A stretch of DNA of 10,099 bases from Methylacidiphilum caldifontis. Its GTDB lineage: Bacteria > Verrucomicrobiota > Verrucomicrobiia > Methylacidiphilales > CAMAQI01. Position 1 is the stretch's first letter. The number at the start of each line of letters is the position of its first letter. The notes beneath the pieces are model-generated. The model made no database searches. It had not been told where the DNA came from and was given only the letters and a program-made list of their open reading frames with translations. Location of the stretch: assembly GCA_945860255.1 (NCBI GenBank), contig CAMAQI010000074.1, positions 1-10,099 of the forward strand, read 5' to 3'. Shown here one piece after another: positions 1 to 6,783 of this stretch. The translations under genes and the position numbers were made by a program.

Positions 1-867
1 TCTCAGTATATTTTGAATCGTGCGAGTAAGAAGTTCGTGAAGGGAATTGTGGAAAAGATTCCTGCTGGAGCTAAAAAAGAGGAGATCACAGCGTTGATCG
101 CCAATGAGCCGGCTTTGGATGAATATGTTTTTTCGCGTGATTATGTCGACGTTTTGAACGACTGCGCAGGGGTCGAACTCAATGCGACCGAGCTTTTAGG
201 ATTGGTGAATAAGGTCGCTCCTCGACTTTATTCGATCGCCTCCTCTTCGGTGGTTTATCCGAATGAGGTTCATTTGACTGTTGCGGTGGTGAAGTATGAG
301 AGTCACGGTCGTCCGAAGATGGGGATCGCCTCTGGGTATTTGGGCTATCATTCAGAGTCGGTTTTGACCCCTGTTTACACCCAGCCGACCCGACACTTCC
401 ATTTACCTCCGTTAGATAAGAATATCATCATGGTGGGACCGGGAACTGGGATTGCACCGTTCCGTGCCTTCTTGCAGGAACGTAAGGCGACTGGGGCCAC
501 GGGGAAGAATTGGCTTTATTTTGGTGATCAACGTCGTGCTACCGATTATTTGTATGAAGAGGAGTTGGAGGGGGCTTTGAAAGAGGGGTCACTTCATCGG
601 CTCGATTTGGCCTTTTCACGGGATCAGGCTGAAAAGATCTACGTCCAGACTCGGATGATGGAAAAGAGTGCGGAGATGTGGAAATGGATTCAGGAAGGGG
701 CTTATTTCTACGTCTGTGGAGATGCCAAGAGAATGGCGCGTGATGTTCATCAGGCATTGATTGATATCGCTAAGAAGGAGGGGGGACTCTCGCAAGAGGC
801 TGCGGAAGCCTATATCAATGTGACCTTTACGAAAGAGGAGAAACGTTATCTCAAGGACGTTTATTAA
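1..867 (+). CDS. cysJ: Sulfite reductase (NADPH) flavoprotein alpha subunit, C-terminal part (5'-truncated by window)
   Basis: The reading frame is open from base 1, so this is the last 288 residues of a longer protein. What is visible is the ferredoxin-reductase-like half of a CysJ-type diflavin reductase: the FAD-binding RLYS motif (visible residues 75-78, inside APRLYSIASS), the NADPH-binding VGPGTGIAPF motif (145-154), the YFGDQRRATDYLYEEEL segment, the SRDQ..K.YVQ segment and the YVCGDAKRMA motif near the C-terminus, ending with KRYLKDVY and its terminal aromatic residue. In this family electrons pass from NADPH through FAD to FMN and on to a sulfite reductase haemoprotein in the cytoplasm. 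The N-terminal flavodoxin (FMN) domain would lie upstream, outside the window, and cannot be confirmed. A related diflavin reductase with another partner is possible, but the conserved RDVY-like tail favours CysJ. The gene is followed by a possible weak terminator and an 89-nt gap. Confidence 0.85.
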   Translation, partial: SQYILNRASKKFVKGIVEKIPAGAKKEEITALIANEPALDEYVFSRDYVDVLNDCAGVELNATELLGLVNKVAPRLYSIASSSVVYPNEVHLTVAVVKYESHGRPKMGIASGYLGYHSESVLTPVYTQPTRHFHLPPLDKNIIMVGPGTGIAPFRAFLQERKATGATGKNWLYFGDQRRATDYLYEEELEGALKEGSLHRLDLAFSRDQAEKIYVQTRMMEKSAEMWKWIQEGAYFYVCGDAKRMARDVHQALIDIAKKEGGLSQEAAEAYINVTFTKEEKRYLKDVY

Positions 868-872
868 GAAAT

Positions 873-897
873 AATCAAGGGGGCCTGATTTCCTTTT
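873..897 (+). terminator. Possible weak intrinsic terminator after cysJ
   Basis: The stem AATCA(a)GG / CCTGATT (873-880 with 884-890) has one bulged A and a GGG loop, and is followed by TCCTTTT. It sits 5 nt after the cysJ stop codon. The stem is short and the T-tract is interrupted, so this is tentative. Confidence 0.35.
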
Positions 898-956
898 GAA
901 AAAAGTGATATTTTTTACTTTACCTTCAAAATGAACTGGCTAGCAAAGGAATCCTT

Positions 957-1112
957 ATGGCACTTCATAGCAGTCTTCGTAGTTCATCGACAACCTCCGC
1001 AAAACGGAACGTATTGAAACGTTTCGAACGCGTTGAATTGATCAAAAAGCGTGGTCAATGGAAAGAGGATATGAAAGTAATTGGTCTTCCGAAAACAAAG
1101 CCGGAAGCTTAA
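957..1112 (+). CDS. Small basic protein of the Chlamydiae/Verrucomicrobia type (51 aa)
   Basis: A 51-residue, strongly basic ORF beginning MALHSSLRSSSTTSAKRNVL and continuing with KRFERVELIKKRGQW, ending in a Lys/Pro-rich tail. The length, the opening MALHSSLR and the KRFER/IKKRGQW core match my memory of the small basic protein family described from Chlamydiae and Verrucomicrobia (TIGR04137 as I recall it). Its function is unproven; an rRNA or ribosome association has been suggested because of its charge and conservation. A good ribosome binding site (AAGGA, 946-950) lies 6 nt before the ATG. A strong terminator follows 30 nt after the stop, so the gene probably forms its own short transcription unit, as expected for an abundant small protein. 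It serves as the lineage marker for this window. Confidence 0.87.
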   Translation: MALHSSLRSSSTTSAKRNVLKRFERVELIKKRGQWKEDMKVIGLPKTKPEA

Positions 1113-1142
1113 TTCTTTTAGTCATTATTAAAAATCAATTTC

Positions 1143-1191
1143 GATAGGATCTTCTCCTCGCTTTTTGAGGAAAAGATCCTATCTCTTTTTT
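1143..1191 (+). terminator. Strong intrinsic terminator of the small basic protein gene
   Basis: A 17-bp stem (1143-1159 with 1167-1183, one C/A mismatch) closes a 7-nt loop (1160-1166, GCTTTTT) and is followed directly by TCTTTTTT (1184-1191). This is a textbook Rho-independent terminator. Its T-tract ends exactly where the GTG start codon of the next gene begins, so the following gene has no room for its own ribosome binding site outside the hairpin. Confidence 0.88.
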
Positions 1192-1890
1192 GTGAGAATT
1201 AACCAATTTTTAGCCCGTGCAGGGTATGGCTCTCGCCGTGCTTGTGAAGAACTTGTCGCTCAAGGGGCGGTGATGATTAATGGCGAGATCATTCAAGTCC
1301 TTGCAACACAGGTCAAACCTGGGGACAAAGTGAAGGTCAATGGCTGTCACGTTGCAGTGAGTGATCAAACGATCACGGTGGCGATGAATAAGCCGAAGAG
1401 TTATGTTTGTACGATGGATGATCCACAGGATCGTCGTCGGATTTATGATTTATTGCCGAGCGATTTTCCTCGGGTGGTTTCGATTGGGCGATTGGATTAT
1501 GACAGTGAGGGATTGATTCTCCTGACAAGTGATGGAGATCTTGCGAATGAATTGACGCACCCAAGCTCTAAAGTTCCGAAGACTTATGAAGTGGTATTGG
1601 ATCGTGATTTTGATTTTGAGCTCTCTCCCCGAATGAAAAAGGGGATTAATGTTGAGGGGAAGCGGGCACGGATGGAGTCGATCCATCGGATTGGGCCGAA
1701 ACAATTACGAGTCGTTTTGACTCAAGGCATTAAGCGTCAAATTCGCTGGATGTTTTTTAAAGTTGGATACAAAGTGAAGAACTTGAAGCGGGTCCAGATT
1801 GGTAAATTCGAACTGGGTCGAATTCCGCTTGGAAAATGCAAAGTTTTGACACCTGAGGAGATCCAACAATGTCGAAGTCGAATGGCGTAA
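1192..1890 (+). CDS. RsuA/RluB-family pseudouridine synthase
   Basis: This 232-residue protein has an N-terminal S4 RNA-binding domain (about residues 1-55, starting MRINQFLARAGYGSRRACEE) and a pseudouridine synthase domain with the signature GRLDYDSEGLILLT. Asp102 in that motif is the expected catalytic aspartate. The family converts specific uridines of rRNA to pseudouridine; members are RsuA (16S), RluB, RluE and RluF (23S), and the exact target cannot be told from sequence alone. The GTG at 1192 was chosen because it places MRINQFLA exactly at the usual start of the S4 domain. An upstream in-frame TTG at 1165 falls inside the terminator loop and would add nine unrelated residues. No Shine-Dalgarno sequence sits at normal spacing before the GTG (the nearest GAGG is about 21 nt upstream, within the hairpin). 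The 3' end overlaps argH by 22 nt. Confidence 0.92.
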   Translation: MRINQFLARAGYGSRRACEELVAQGAVMINGEIIQVLATQVKPGDKVKVNGCHVAVSDQTITVAMNKPKSYVCTMDDPQDRRRIYDLLPSDFPRVVSIGRLDYDSEGLILLTSDGDLANELTHPSSKVPKTYEVVLDRDFDFELSPRMKKGINVEGKRARMESIHRIGPKQLRVVLTQGIKRQIRWMFFKVGYKVKNLKRVQIGKFELGRIPLGKCKVLTPEEIQQCRSRMA

Positions 1891-3287
1891 AAAAGCGGGC
1901 AACGAAAGTTGCGAAATCTCAATCTCTTTGGGGAGGGCGTTTTGCCGAAAATCCCGCAGAGCTGCTTCAAAAATATTCTGAATCGGTCTCCTTTGATTGG
2001 CGTTTATATCGTCATGATATTCGCGGAAGTATTGCCCATGCGCGAATGTTGCAGAAGATTAAGGTTTTAACGGCGGGGGAGTTTAAGGCGATCGAGGCGG
2101 GGCTGCTTCAGATTGAGAAAGAGATCTCTGAAGGAAAGTTTGCTTGGTGTGTCGATCGTGAAGATGTTCATATGAATATCGAGGCGACCTTAACGAGCCG
2201 GGTCCCTGCGGGGGCGAAGTTACATACCTCTCGAAGTCGTAACGATCAGGTCGCGACCGATGTGCGTCTTTGGGTGCGGGATCAGATTTCCCAGAACCTT
2301 CATGCGATTCGATTGTTACAAAAAACTTTGGTGGCTTGGGCACAAAAAGATCTTCAGGTGGTTATTCCTGGATTTACCCATCTTCAACGCGCCCAACCGG
2401 TTTTATTGGCGCATCATTTATTGGCTTATGTTGAAATGCTTGATCGGGATGCGGGACGATTGATCGATGCGCAGAAGCGAATGAATTTTCTTCCCTTGGG
2501 AAGTGGAGCGATTGCGGGGAGTACGATTGCCTTGGATCGGGAGTTTGTGGCGCAGCAGTTAGGGTTTGAGGGGATCACCCGAAATTCGATGGATGCGGTG
2601 AGTGATCGCGATTTTGTCGTTGAATATTTAAGTGCTGTGGCGTTATGTGGCGTTCATCTGTCACGACTTTCTGAGGATTTAATTCTTTGGTCCAGTGCTG
2701 AGTTTGGATGGATTCGACTTTCGGATGCCTTTACCACGGGATCGAGTTTGATGCCGCAAAAAAAGAATCCGGATGTCGCCGAGCTTTGTCGGGGGAAGTC
2801 GGGGCGTTTGATTGGAAATCTCGTTTCTCTTTTAGTTCTTCTGAAGGGATTACCGATGACTTATAATCGCGATCTGCAAGAAGATAAGGAGCGACTTTTT
2901 GATTCTGCTGATACGTTGCAGATGAGTTTAGAGATCATGGCCGCGATGCTCCAGGGGGTGGAGGTTCATGGAGCGAAGTGTCGAGAGGCGGCCTCTGATC
3001 CGTTGCTTTTGGCGACTGATCTTGCCGATTATTTAGTGAATAAAGGGGTTCCTTTTCGTCATGCTCATGAAATCGTCGGCAGAGCGGTGGCTTTGGCAGA
3101 GAAACTTAAGGTTCCCTTGAATCAACTTGAAATGACCGATTGGAAGAATTTGAGTTCCCATTTTGGGTCAGATATTGAAAATGTTTTTCAATTAGAAAAT
3201 GCGTTGAAGCGTCGTCCAATGGTGGGGGCTCCGAATCCGAAAAGAGTGGCGCAAGAGATTCAACGCTGGAATAAACGTTTACCGTAA
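1869..3287 (+). CDS. argH: Argininosuccinate lyase
   Basis: This full-length protein (472 aa) cleaves argininosuccinate to arginine and fumarate, the last step of arginine synthesis, as a cytoplasmic homotetramer of the fumarase/aspartase superfamily. Visible signatures are SLWGGRF near the N-terminus, HTSRSRNDQVATDVRLW (about 119-135), GFTHLQRAQP with the conserved Thr170-His171, and the superfamily signature GSSLMPQKKNPDVAE (291-305), whose serines include the catalytic base. A basic leader of about 18 residues (MSKSNGVKKRATKVAKSQ) precedes the usual start and is slightly longer than common. The ATG at 1869 has a strong ribosome binding site (GAGGAG, 1855-1860) inside the end of the pseudouridine synthase gene. 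The 22-nt overlap implies co-transcription and probably translational coupling. argG is not in the window. Confidence 0.97.
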   Translation: MSKSNGVKKRATKVAKSQSLWGGRFAENPAELLQKYSESVSFDWRLYRHDIRGSIAHARMLQKIKVLTAGEFKAIEAGLLQIEKEISEGKFAWCVDREDVHMNIEATLTSRVPAGAKLHTSRSRNDQVATDVRLWVRDQISQNLHAIRLLQKTLVAWAQKDLQVVIPGFTHLQRAQPVLLAHHLLAYVEMLDRDAGRLIDAQKRMNFLPLGSGAIAGSTIALDREFVAQQLGFEGITRNSMDAVSDRDFVVEYLSAVALCGVHLSRLSEDLILWSSAEFGWIRLSDAFTTGSSLMPQKKNPDVAELCRGKSGRLIGNLVSLLVLLKGLPMTYNRDLQEDKERLFDSADTLQMSLEIMAAMLQGVEVHGAKCREAASDPLLLATDLADYLVNKGVPFRHAHEIVGRAVALAEKLKVPLNQLEMTDWKNLSSHFGSDIENVFQLENALKRRPMVGAPNPKRVAQEIQRWNKRLP

Positions 3288-3328
3288 GTGGAGTTGAATC
3301 ATCGGAGATTTTTTCAGAGGATAAACGA

Positions 3329-4156
3329 ATGAATCCTTGGTTTTCCTCCTTTGATTGTCTGGCTCCTGGAGATCAGAAATCACGAGAGTTTGAAGGAGAG
3401 GGCGTTGAGGTCACCTCGATTGAGTCATCGGATCATCCGTTGTTTGAACGGGCTTTTGCGGCCCTTTGGAGGGAGTTTGGTGAGAAGGCGGAGATTGAGC
3501 AGAGGTCGGTGATTCAATCACGATTAGAATGGCGGGGGAGGGAATTCAGTTCTGGGACTCGCTATTTTTATCAATTACTTTGGATCGAAAAAGAGGGAAT
3601 TCCTTTAGGCGTCCGTGATCACACCGTGATCGCTCATTCGGATCATCATCGGGTCATTGTTCATCTTTCCCATAATCTCCTTTTTCCGGAATCGCGTCGA
3701 ACAGGCTTGGCAGGCTGGATGAGGGCCTGGCCTTTGGTGTTTGCGAAGCGTTGTCAAAAGGAGTGGGGGATCGATCTTCCGATCAGCTTAGTGGCGGAGA
3801 TGGAGCCGATTCAGGTCGATTGTCCTGAACGATTACCCCGATTGATCTCTGTAGAAAGAGCTGGTTTTTTGAAGATTGGGGAGTGGAATTATTTGCAGCC
3901 AGATTTTCGAGATCCTGTGGAGATTGATTCCTTAGGAGGAGCCGCTCCGTTGGAGATGAGTTTGGTGATTCGTCGAGTCGGAGAGGAGGGGATTGAGATG
4001 ATTTCCGGGGAGGAACTTCACGGTTTGGCGAGGAGTCTCTATCGAATGTATGGGAGTGGATTTCGAGAGCAGGAGATGAGAGGTCCTTGGGAAAGAGTGA
4101 GCGCAATTGACGCTCAGAAATGTTATCCGCTTGTGAAACCGACTTGCTCTAAGTGA
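3329..4156 (+). CDS. Hypothetical protein, possibly GNAT-acetyltransferase-like
   Basis: A 275-residue protein with no confidently recognised family. It is soluble and mixed alpha/beta, without a signal peptide or membrane segment. A few stretches recall the GNAT fold: a strand-turn-helix VIVHLSHNLLFPESRRTGLAGW (about 109-130), where SRRTGLA could be a variant of the acetyl-CoA pyrophosphate loop; a preceding strand IPLGVRDHTVIA; and a late RAGFLKIGEWNYLQPDFR segment resembling the final GNAT strands. This is inference from pattern, not a firm match. The ATG at 3329 has GAGG (3317-3320) at 8-nt spacing. It lies 41 nt after argH on the same strand, so it is probably in the same transcription unit, but this does not reveal its role. 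It converges on the hpnI-like gene. Confidence 0.82.
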   Translation: MNPWFSSFDCLAPGDQKSREFEGEGVEVTSIESSDHPLFERAFAALWREFGEKAEIEQRSVIQSRLEWRGREFSSGTRYFYQLLWIEKEGIPLGVRDHTVIAHSDHHRVIVHLSHNLLFPESRRTGLAGWMRAWPLVFAKRCQKEWGIDLPISLVAEMEPIQVDCPERLPRLISVERAGFLKIGEWNYLQPDFRDPVEIDSLGGAAPLEMSLVIRRVGEEGIEMISGEELHGLARSLYRMYGSGFREQEMRGPWERVSAIDAQKCYPLVKPTCSK

Positions 4157-4164
4157 AGTAAACT

Positions 4165-4195
4165 TCCGAAAGCATTCGGAGATGTCGCAATTTTT
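4165..4195. terminator. Possible weak terminator between convergent genes
   Basis: The short hairpin TCCGAA-agca-TTCGGA (4165-4180) lies in the 37-nt gap between two convergent genes. On the plus strand a run of five T (4191-4195) follows only after 10 nt, and the minus strand has only AGTTTACTT. It is the only candidate in this gap, but it is weak. Confidence 0.25.
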
Positions 4196-5345
4196 ATTCC
4201 CTTACAAAGTCAGGAGAGCTCCAGCGAGTACCGCCCCAGGTTACAGAGATCGGAAGCCACGACCAGATCCAGGCGAAAAGCCGAAGCCAAGGCCAAAAGA
4301 TCAAGGGGAGAATGTGGCGCGGAGAGAGTGAATTGACGGTTGTCATCAGAACGATTCCTCCAAGAAGAGACTCGATCAACCAGACTGCGCCGAGGAGGTG
4401 AAGACTGTCGCTGTTCCAAAGGGAAGCGAGCAGAGTGCCGAAGAGGGGGAGAATCAGGATTAATCCCGCATAACCCTTGGGATCGCACCAACGAATTGTT
4501 TTATGCCAGCGAAGATAGTGAGAAAAAGCGGCAGGAAAAGAGAGCACCGGTGAACTGCATTGAACGAGCTGCTTCGAGAGTCGTCCGGGGCCAATCGATT
4601 GCGCCAACTGAAAGTCATCGGCTAAGGCACTTCCGAGGCGATCCCATTGCGAGGGTTGAGTGAGTGAGTGAGAGGGGAAAAGGATTCCCGCACCGAATGC
4701 GGTACGGAATCTTTGGAGGCGATCGAGCAAAAGAACTCCCGGAAGAAATTCAAAATGGACAAACAAAGAGTCCCAAATTCCCCAGGTTTGATTCCCCTGA
4801 GGAAGGAGATACGCATTCGTGAGATAGCCTTTCGGGGAGGCACTCCATTCCTTGAGGAGATGATTTAAGTATTGAGGAGGAACGGTGACATCGAGATCGC
4901 TCCAGAGCCAGAGAGTTCCCGTAGCCTGTTTACTCAGCGTGTGGTTCCAATTGATTTTGGGGTTCGGATAAGGAGGGGAATCGGAAGGGTTTGATTCATG
5001 AACCACTTTAATCACCGCAAGTGGAAAACGTTGACGCCAATCGATTAATCGTTTCTGCCAAACAGGAAGATCGTGCTTTAAAACTCCTAGGAGCAGCTCA
5101 TGTCGATCGGTCATTTGACTGAGAAAGGATTCGAGCGGATGAACAACCGCTTCGAGAGAGTCGGAGGAGGAGAAAGGGGGAGTCGGCTTAAAAATTGAAA
5201 TCGTTTGATCCGATTCAAGCGAACGGGGGGGGAGGAGAGGAGCGATTTTCGAGGAGCCTTTCATGAAACGGGAAACAAGGACAATAGAAAAACAACCCCA
5301 GAGGGAAAAGAGCGAGAGCCAGATTTCAAAAAAACACGGACTCAT
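4194..5345 (-). CDS. hpnI: HpnI-like, ceramide-glucosyltransferase-type (GT21) membrane glycosyltransferase
   Basis: This 383-residue protein has one N-terminal membrane segment (about 5-27), a cytosolic GT-A domain and about three C-terminal hydrophobic segments (about 292-310, 316-336, 344-365). The order of motifs fits the ceramide glucosyltransferase/HpnI family: IFKPTPPF then LESFLSQ and ELLLGV (50-88), NPKIN (128-132), the DxD-like SDLD (149-152), ADDFQLA (242-248) and the (Q/R)xxRW-type HYLRW (276-280). Characterised HpnI proteins transfer N-acetylglucosamine from UDP-GlcNAc to bacteriohopanetetrol on the way to glucosamine and cyclitol-ether hopanoids. The exact donor and acceptor here are inferred from family and neighbour only. 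The start codon overlaps the stop of the hpnA-like gene as ATGA (5342-5345), indicating translational coupling. Another lipid acceptor is the main alternative. Confidence 0.85.
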   Translation of the reverse strand: MSPCFFEIWLSLFSLWGCFSIVLVSRFMKGSSKIAPLLPPRSLESDQTISIFKPTPPFSSSDSLEAVVHPLESFLSQMTDRHELLLGVLKHDLPVWQKRLIDWRQRFPLAVIKVVHESNPSDSPPYPNPKINWNHTLSKQATGTLWLWSDLDVTVPPQYLNHLLKEWSASPKGYLTNAYLLPQGNQTWGIWDSLFVHFEFLPGVLLLDRLQRFRTAFGAGILFPSHSLTQPSQWDRLGSALADDFQLAQSIGPGRLSKQLVQCSSPVLSFPAAFSHYLRWHKTIRWCDPKGYAGLILILPLFGTLLASLWNSDSLHLLGAVWLIESLLGGIVLMTTVNSLSPRHILPLIFWPWLRLFAWIWSWLPISVTWGGTRWSSPDFVRE

Positions 5346-6382
5346 GAGAGAATTTTAATCGGGGATGGGGGGGCTAAATCGAGGAGGAAACGGTTGCGGG
5401 AATGAATCGATTGAATGGCCTTTTGAATCGCTTGAGGAGTGTCAAAAGAGGGACGCCATCCGAGTTCGAGATAGGTTTTTTGCGCATCGTAAAATTGAAT
5501 TTTTCCGGCATGAAGGGCGGTCTCTAAATTGAGGCGAGCCGTTTTTTTCCCAAAAAGCATGGCGACCTCCATGAAAAGAGCGGCGAGCAAAAGTAAGGGA
5601 GAGGGAATTGCATAACGAGGGGTCGGAATTCCTGTGGCTTGGGAGAGTAATTGAAGAAACTCTCGGAGCCAGAGATTTTCTCCGGCAAGGAGATAGCGTT
5701 TACCGATTTTCCCTCTCGAAAAAGTGGCGATGATCCCCTCAACGAGATCGTCGATATCGATCAAATTAATGCCGCTGTGGGTATAGAAGGGAAAATCGTG
5801 ATTTAAAAAGTCGACGATCATTCCTCCCGTTGGAGTCGGGGCCTCATCTTCATCGCCAATGGGACAGGTCGGACTGGCGATCAGGGCGGGAAAGCCGTTT
5901 TGAATCGCTTGAAGGACTTTGGACTCCGCCTCCCACTTACTTTTTTTGTAGGGGGTCCCCCAAGGGGAGTGAGGGGGAAAATCGTTTTCGGAGATCAGAG
6001 GGCGATCTGATTTTAAGACCCCGGCGGTTCCGATGAAAAGAAATCGTTTAATCGAATGCTTTTGAGCGGCCTTTAATAAATTCTCCGTCCCGAGAAGATT
6101 GGTTTCGAAGAGTTTTTTTTGATAGGTGCGACCAAAGCGATAAAGCCCTCCGAGATGAATGACAGCATCGCATCTGGCGACGGCTTGATCGATCTCGTTA
6201 GCCTTTTCTAAGGAGCCGAGGTGATAGTCTCCCTGATTGCCGAAGAGCTGAGTGGCTTTGGGAATGGAACGAACCAATAAGCGGAGGGTGAATCCTTGGG
6301 CAAGCATCTTACGGACGAGATGTCGGCCAATAAAGCCGGTTCCTCCTGTGATCAGGATGCGACAGTCCCTTGGTAAATCCAT
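5342..6382 (-). CDS. hpnA: HpnA-like hopanoid-associated sugar epimerase/reductase (extended SDR)
   Basis: This NAD(P)-dependent extended short-chain dehydrogenase has 346 residues from the chosen start. It shows the Rossmann glycine motif ITGGTGFIGRH (GGTGFIG about 13-19), a conserved NxxGTxNLL segment, the catalytic YKKSK (Tyr145, Lys149) and the HpnA-type block SPTCPIGDEDEAPTPTGGMIVDFLN followed by GINLIDIDDLVEG and KRYLLAGEN. That block separates HpnA from general UDP-sugar epimerases. The family is associated with hopanoid gene clusters, but its exact reaction is not settled; dihydroflavonol-reductase-like names are common in databases. The ATG at 6382 fits the family start just before the Rossmann strand. 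An in-frame GTG at 6418 would add 12 residues. Neither start has a clear Shine-Dalgarno sequence. It is the first gene of a coupled pair with the glycosyltransferase. Confidence 0.9.
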   Translation of the reverse strand: MDLPRDCRILITGGTGFIGRHLVRKMLAQGFTLRLLVRSIPKATQLFGNQGDYHLGSLEKANEIDQAVARCDAVIHLGGLYRFGRTYQKKLFETNLLGTENLLKAAQKHSIKRFLFIGTAGVLKSDRPLISENDFPPHSPWGTPYKKSKWEAESKVLQAIQNGFPALIASPTCPIGDEDEAPTPTGGMIVDFLNHDFPFYTHSGINLIDIDDLVEGIIATFSRGKIGKRYLLAGENLWLREFLQLLSQATGIPTPRYAIPSPLLLLAALFMEVAMLFGKKTARLNLETALHAGKIQFYDAQKTYLELGWRPSFDTPQAIQKAIQSIHSRNRFLLDLAPPSPIKILS

Positions 6383-6488
6383 GTGAAGGGAGAGTAAGTT
6401 TTGAGCTGAAATTGTCACGCTAAAGTGAAAATGAATCGATCAATGTCCTCTCAAAGAGGCCTACGTCAGATGATCAACAAAACAGGGG

Positions 6489-6638
6489 AATAGGGATAAA
6501 AACAATTTTCACACGAAGCCACGAAGTTGCCCAAGGCTCCACCCGAAAAGGCAACTGAGTTTGTTTTTTTCTAAAATCCTAAGGGGAGAGCCTTGGGAAG
6601 CTTTGCGGCTTCGCGTGAAAATTGTCTTTATCCCTGTT
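6489..6638. repeat. Imperfect inverted repeat with 51-nt arms (MITE-like or structural)
   Basis: The arm 6489-6539 and the reverse complement of 6588-6638 match at about 44 of 51 positions without gaps; the shared core includes ACAATTTTCAC and CCCAAGGCTC. The loop is 48 nt (6540-6587) and contains a T-rich stretch. A further CAAAACAGGG just outside the left arm can also pair with CCCTGTTTG in the right arm, so the boundary is fuzzy. It fills much of the gene-free gap 6383-6783 between hpnA and the DUF98 gene, upstream of both. No target-site duplication was recognised and no protein is encoded. The rest of the gap holds a small CCTCT/AGAGG hairpin (6447-6459) and the GC-rich hairpin listed next. 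Confidence 0.8.
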
Positions 6639-6669
6639 TGAATGTTTTTTAAGTTCGCTTCACAACGGT

Positions 6670-6687
6670 GCCCCGACCTGTCGGGGC
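6670..6687. repeat. GC-rich palindrome GCCCCGAC-CT-GTCGGGGC
   Basis: This perfect 8-bp inverted repeat has a 2-nt centre, so in RNA it would open to a GCCCCG stem with a hexaloop. Fifteen bases of it (6669-6683, TGCCCCGACCTGTCG) recur exactly at 8609-8623 inside the large inverted-repeat element, where the second half is lost. It lies about 100 nt upstream of the DUF98 gene and has no T-tract, so it does not look like a terminator. Confidence 0.7.
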
Positions 6688-6783
6688 TGTGTCGTTCCCG
6701 ATTCCATGGGGACAGTTGCTTTGCGTGGAGCAATAGACCAAATTGCTCGTTTTATTGAGTTTTAAAGCGTAAGCTCAAGGTCA

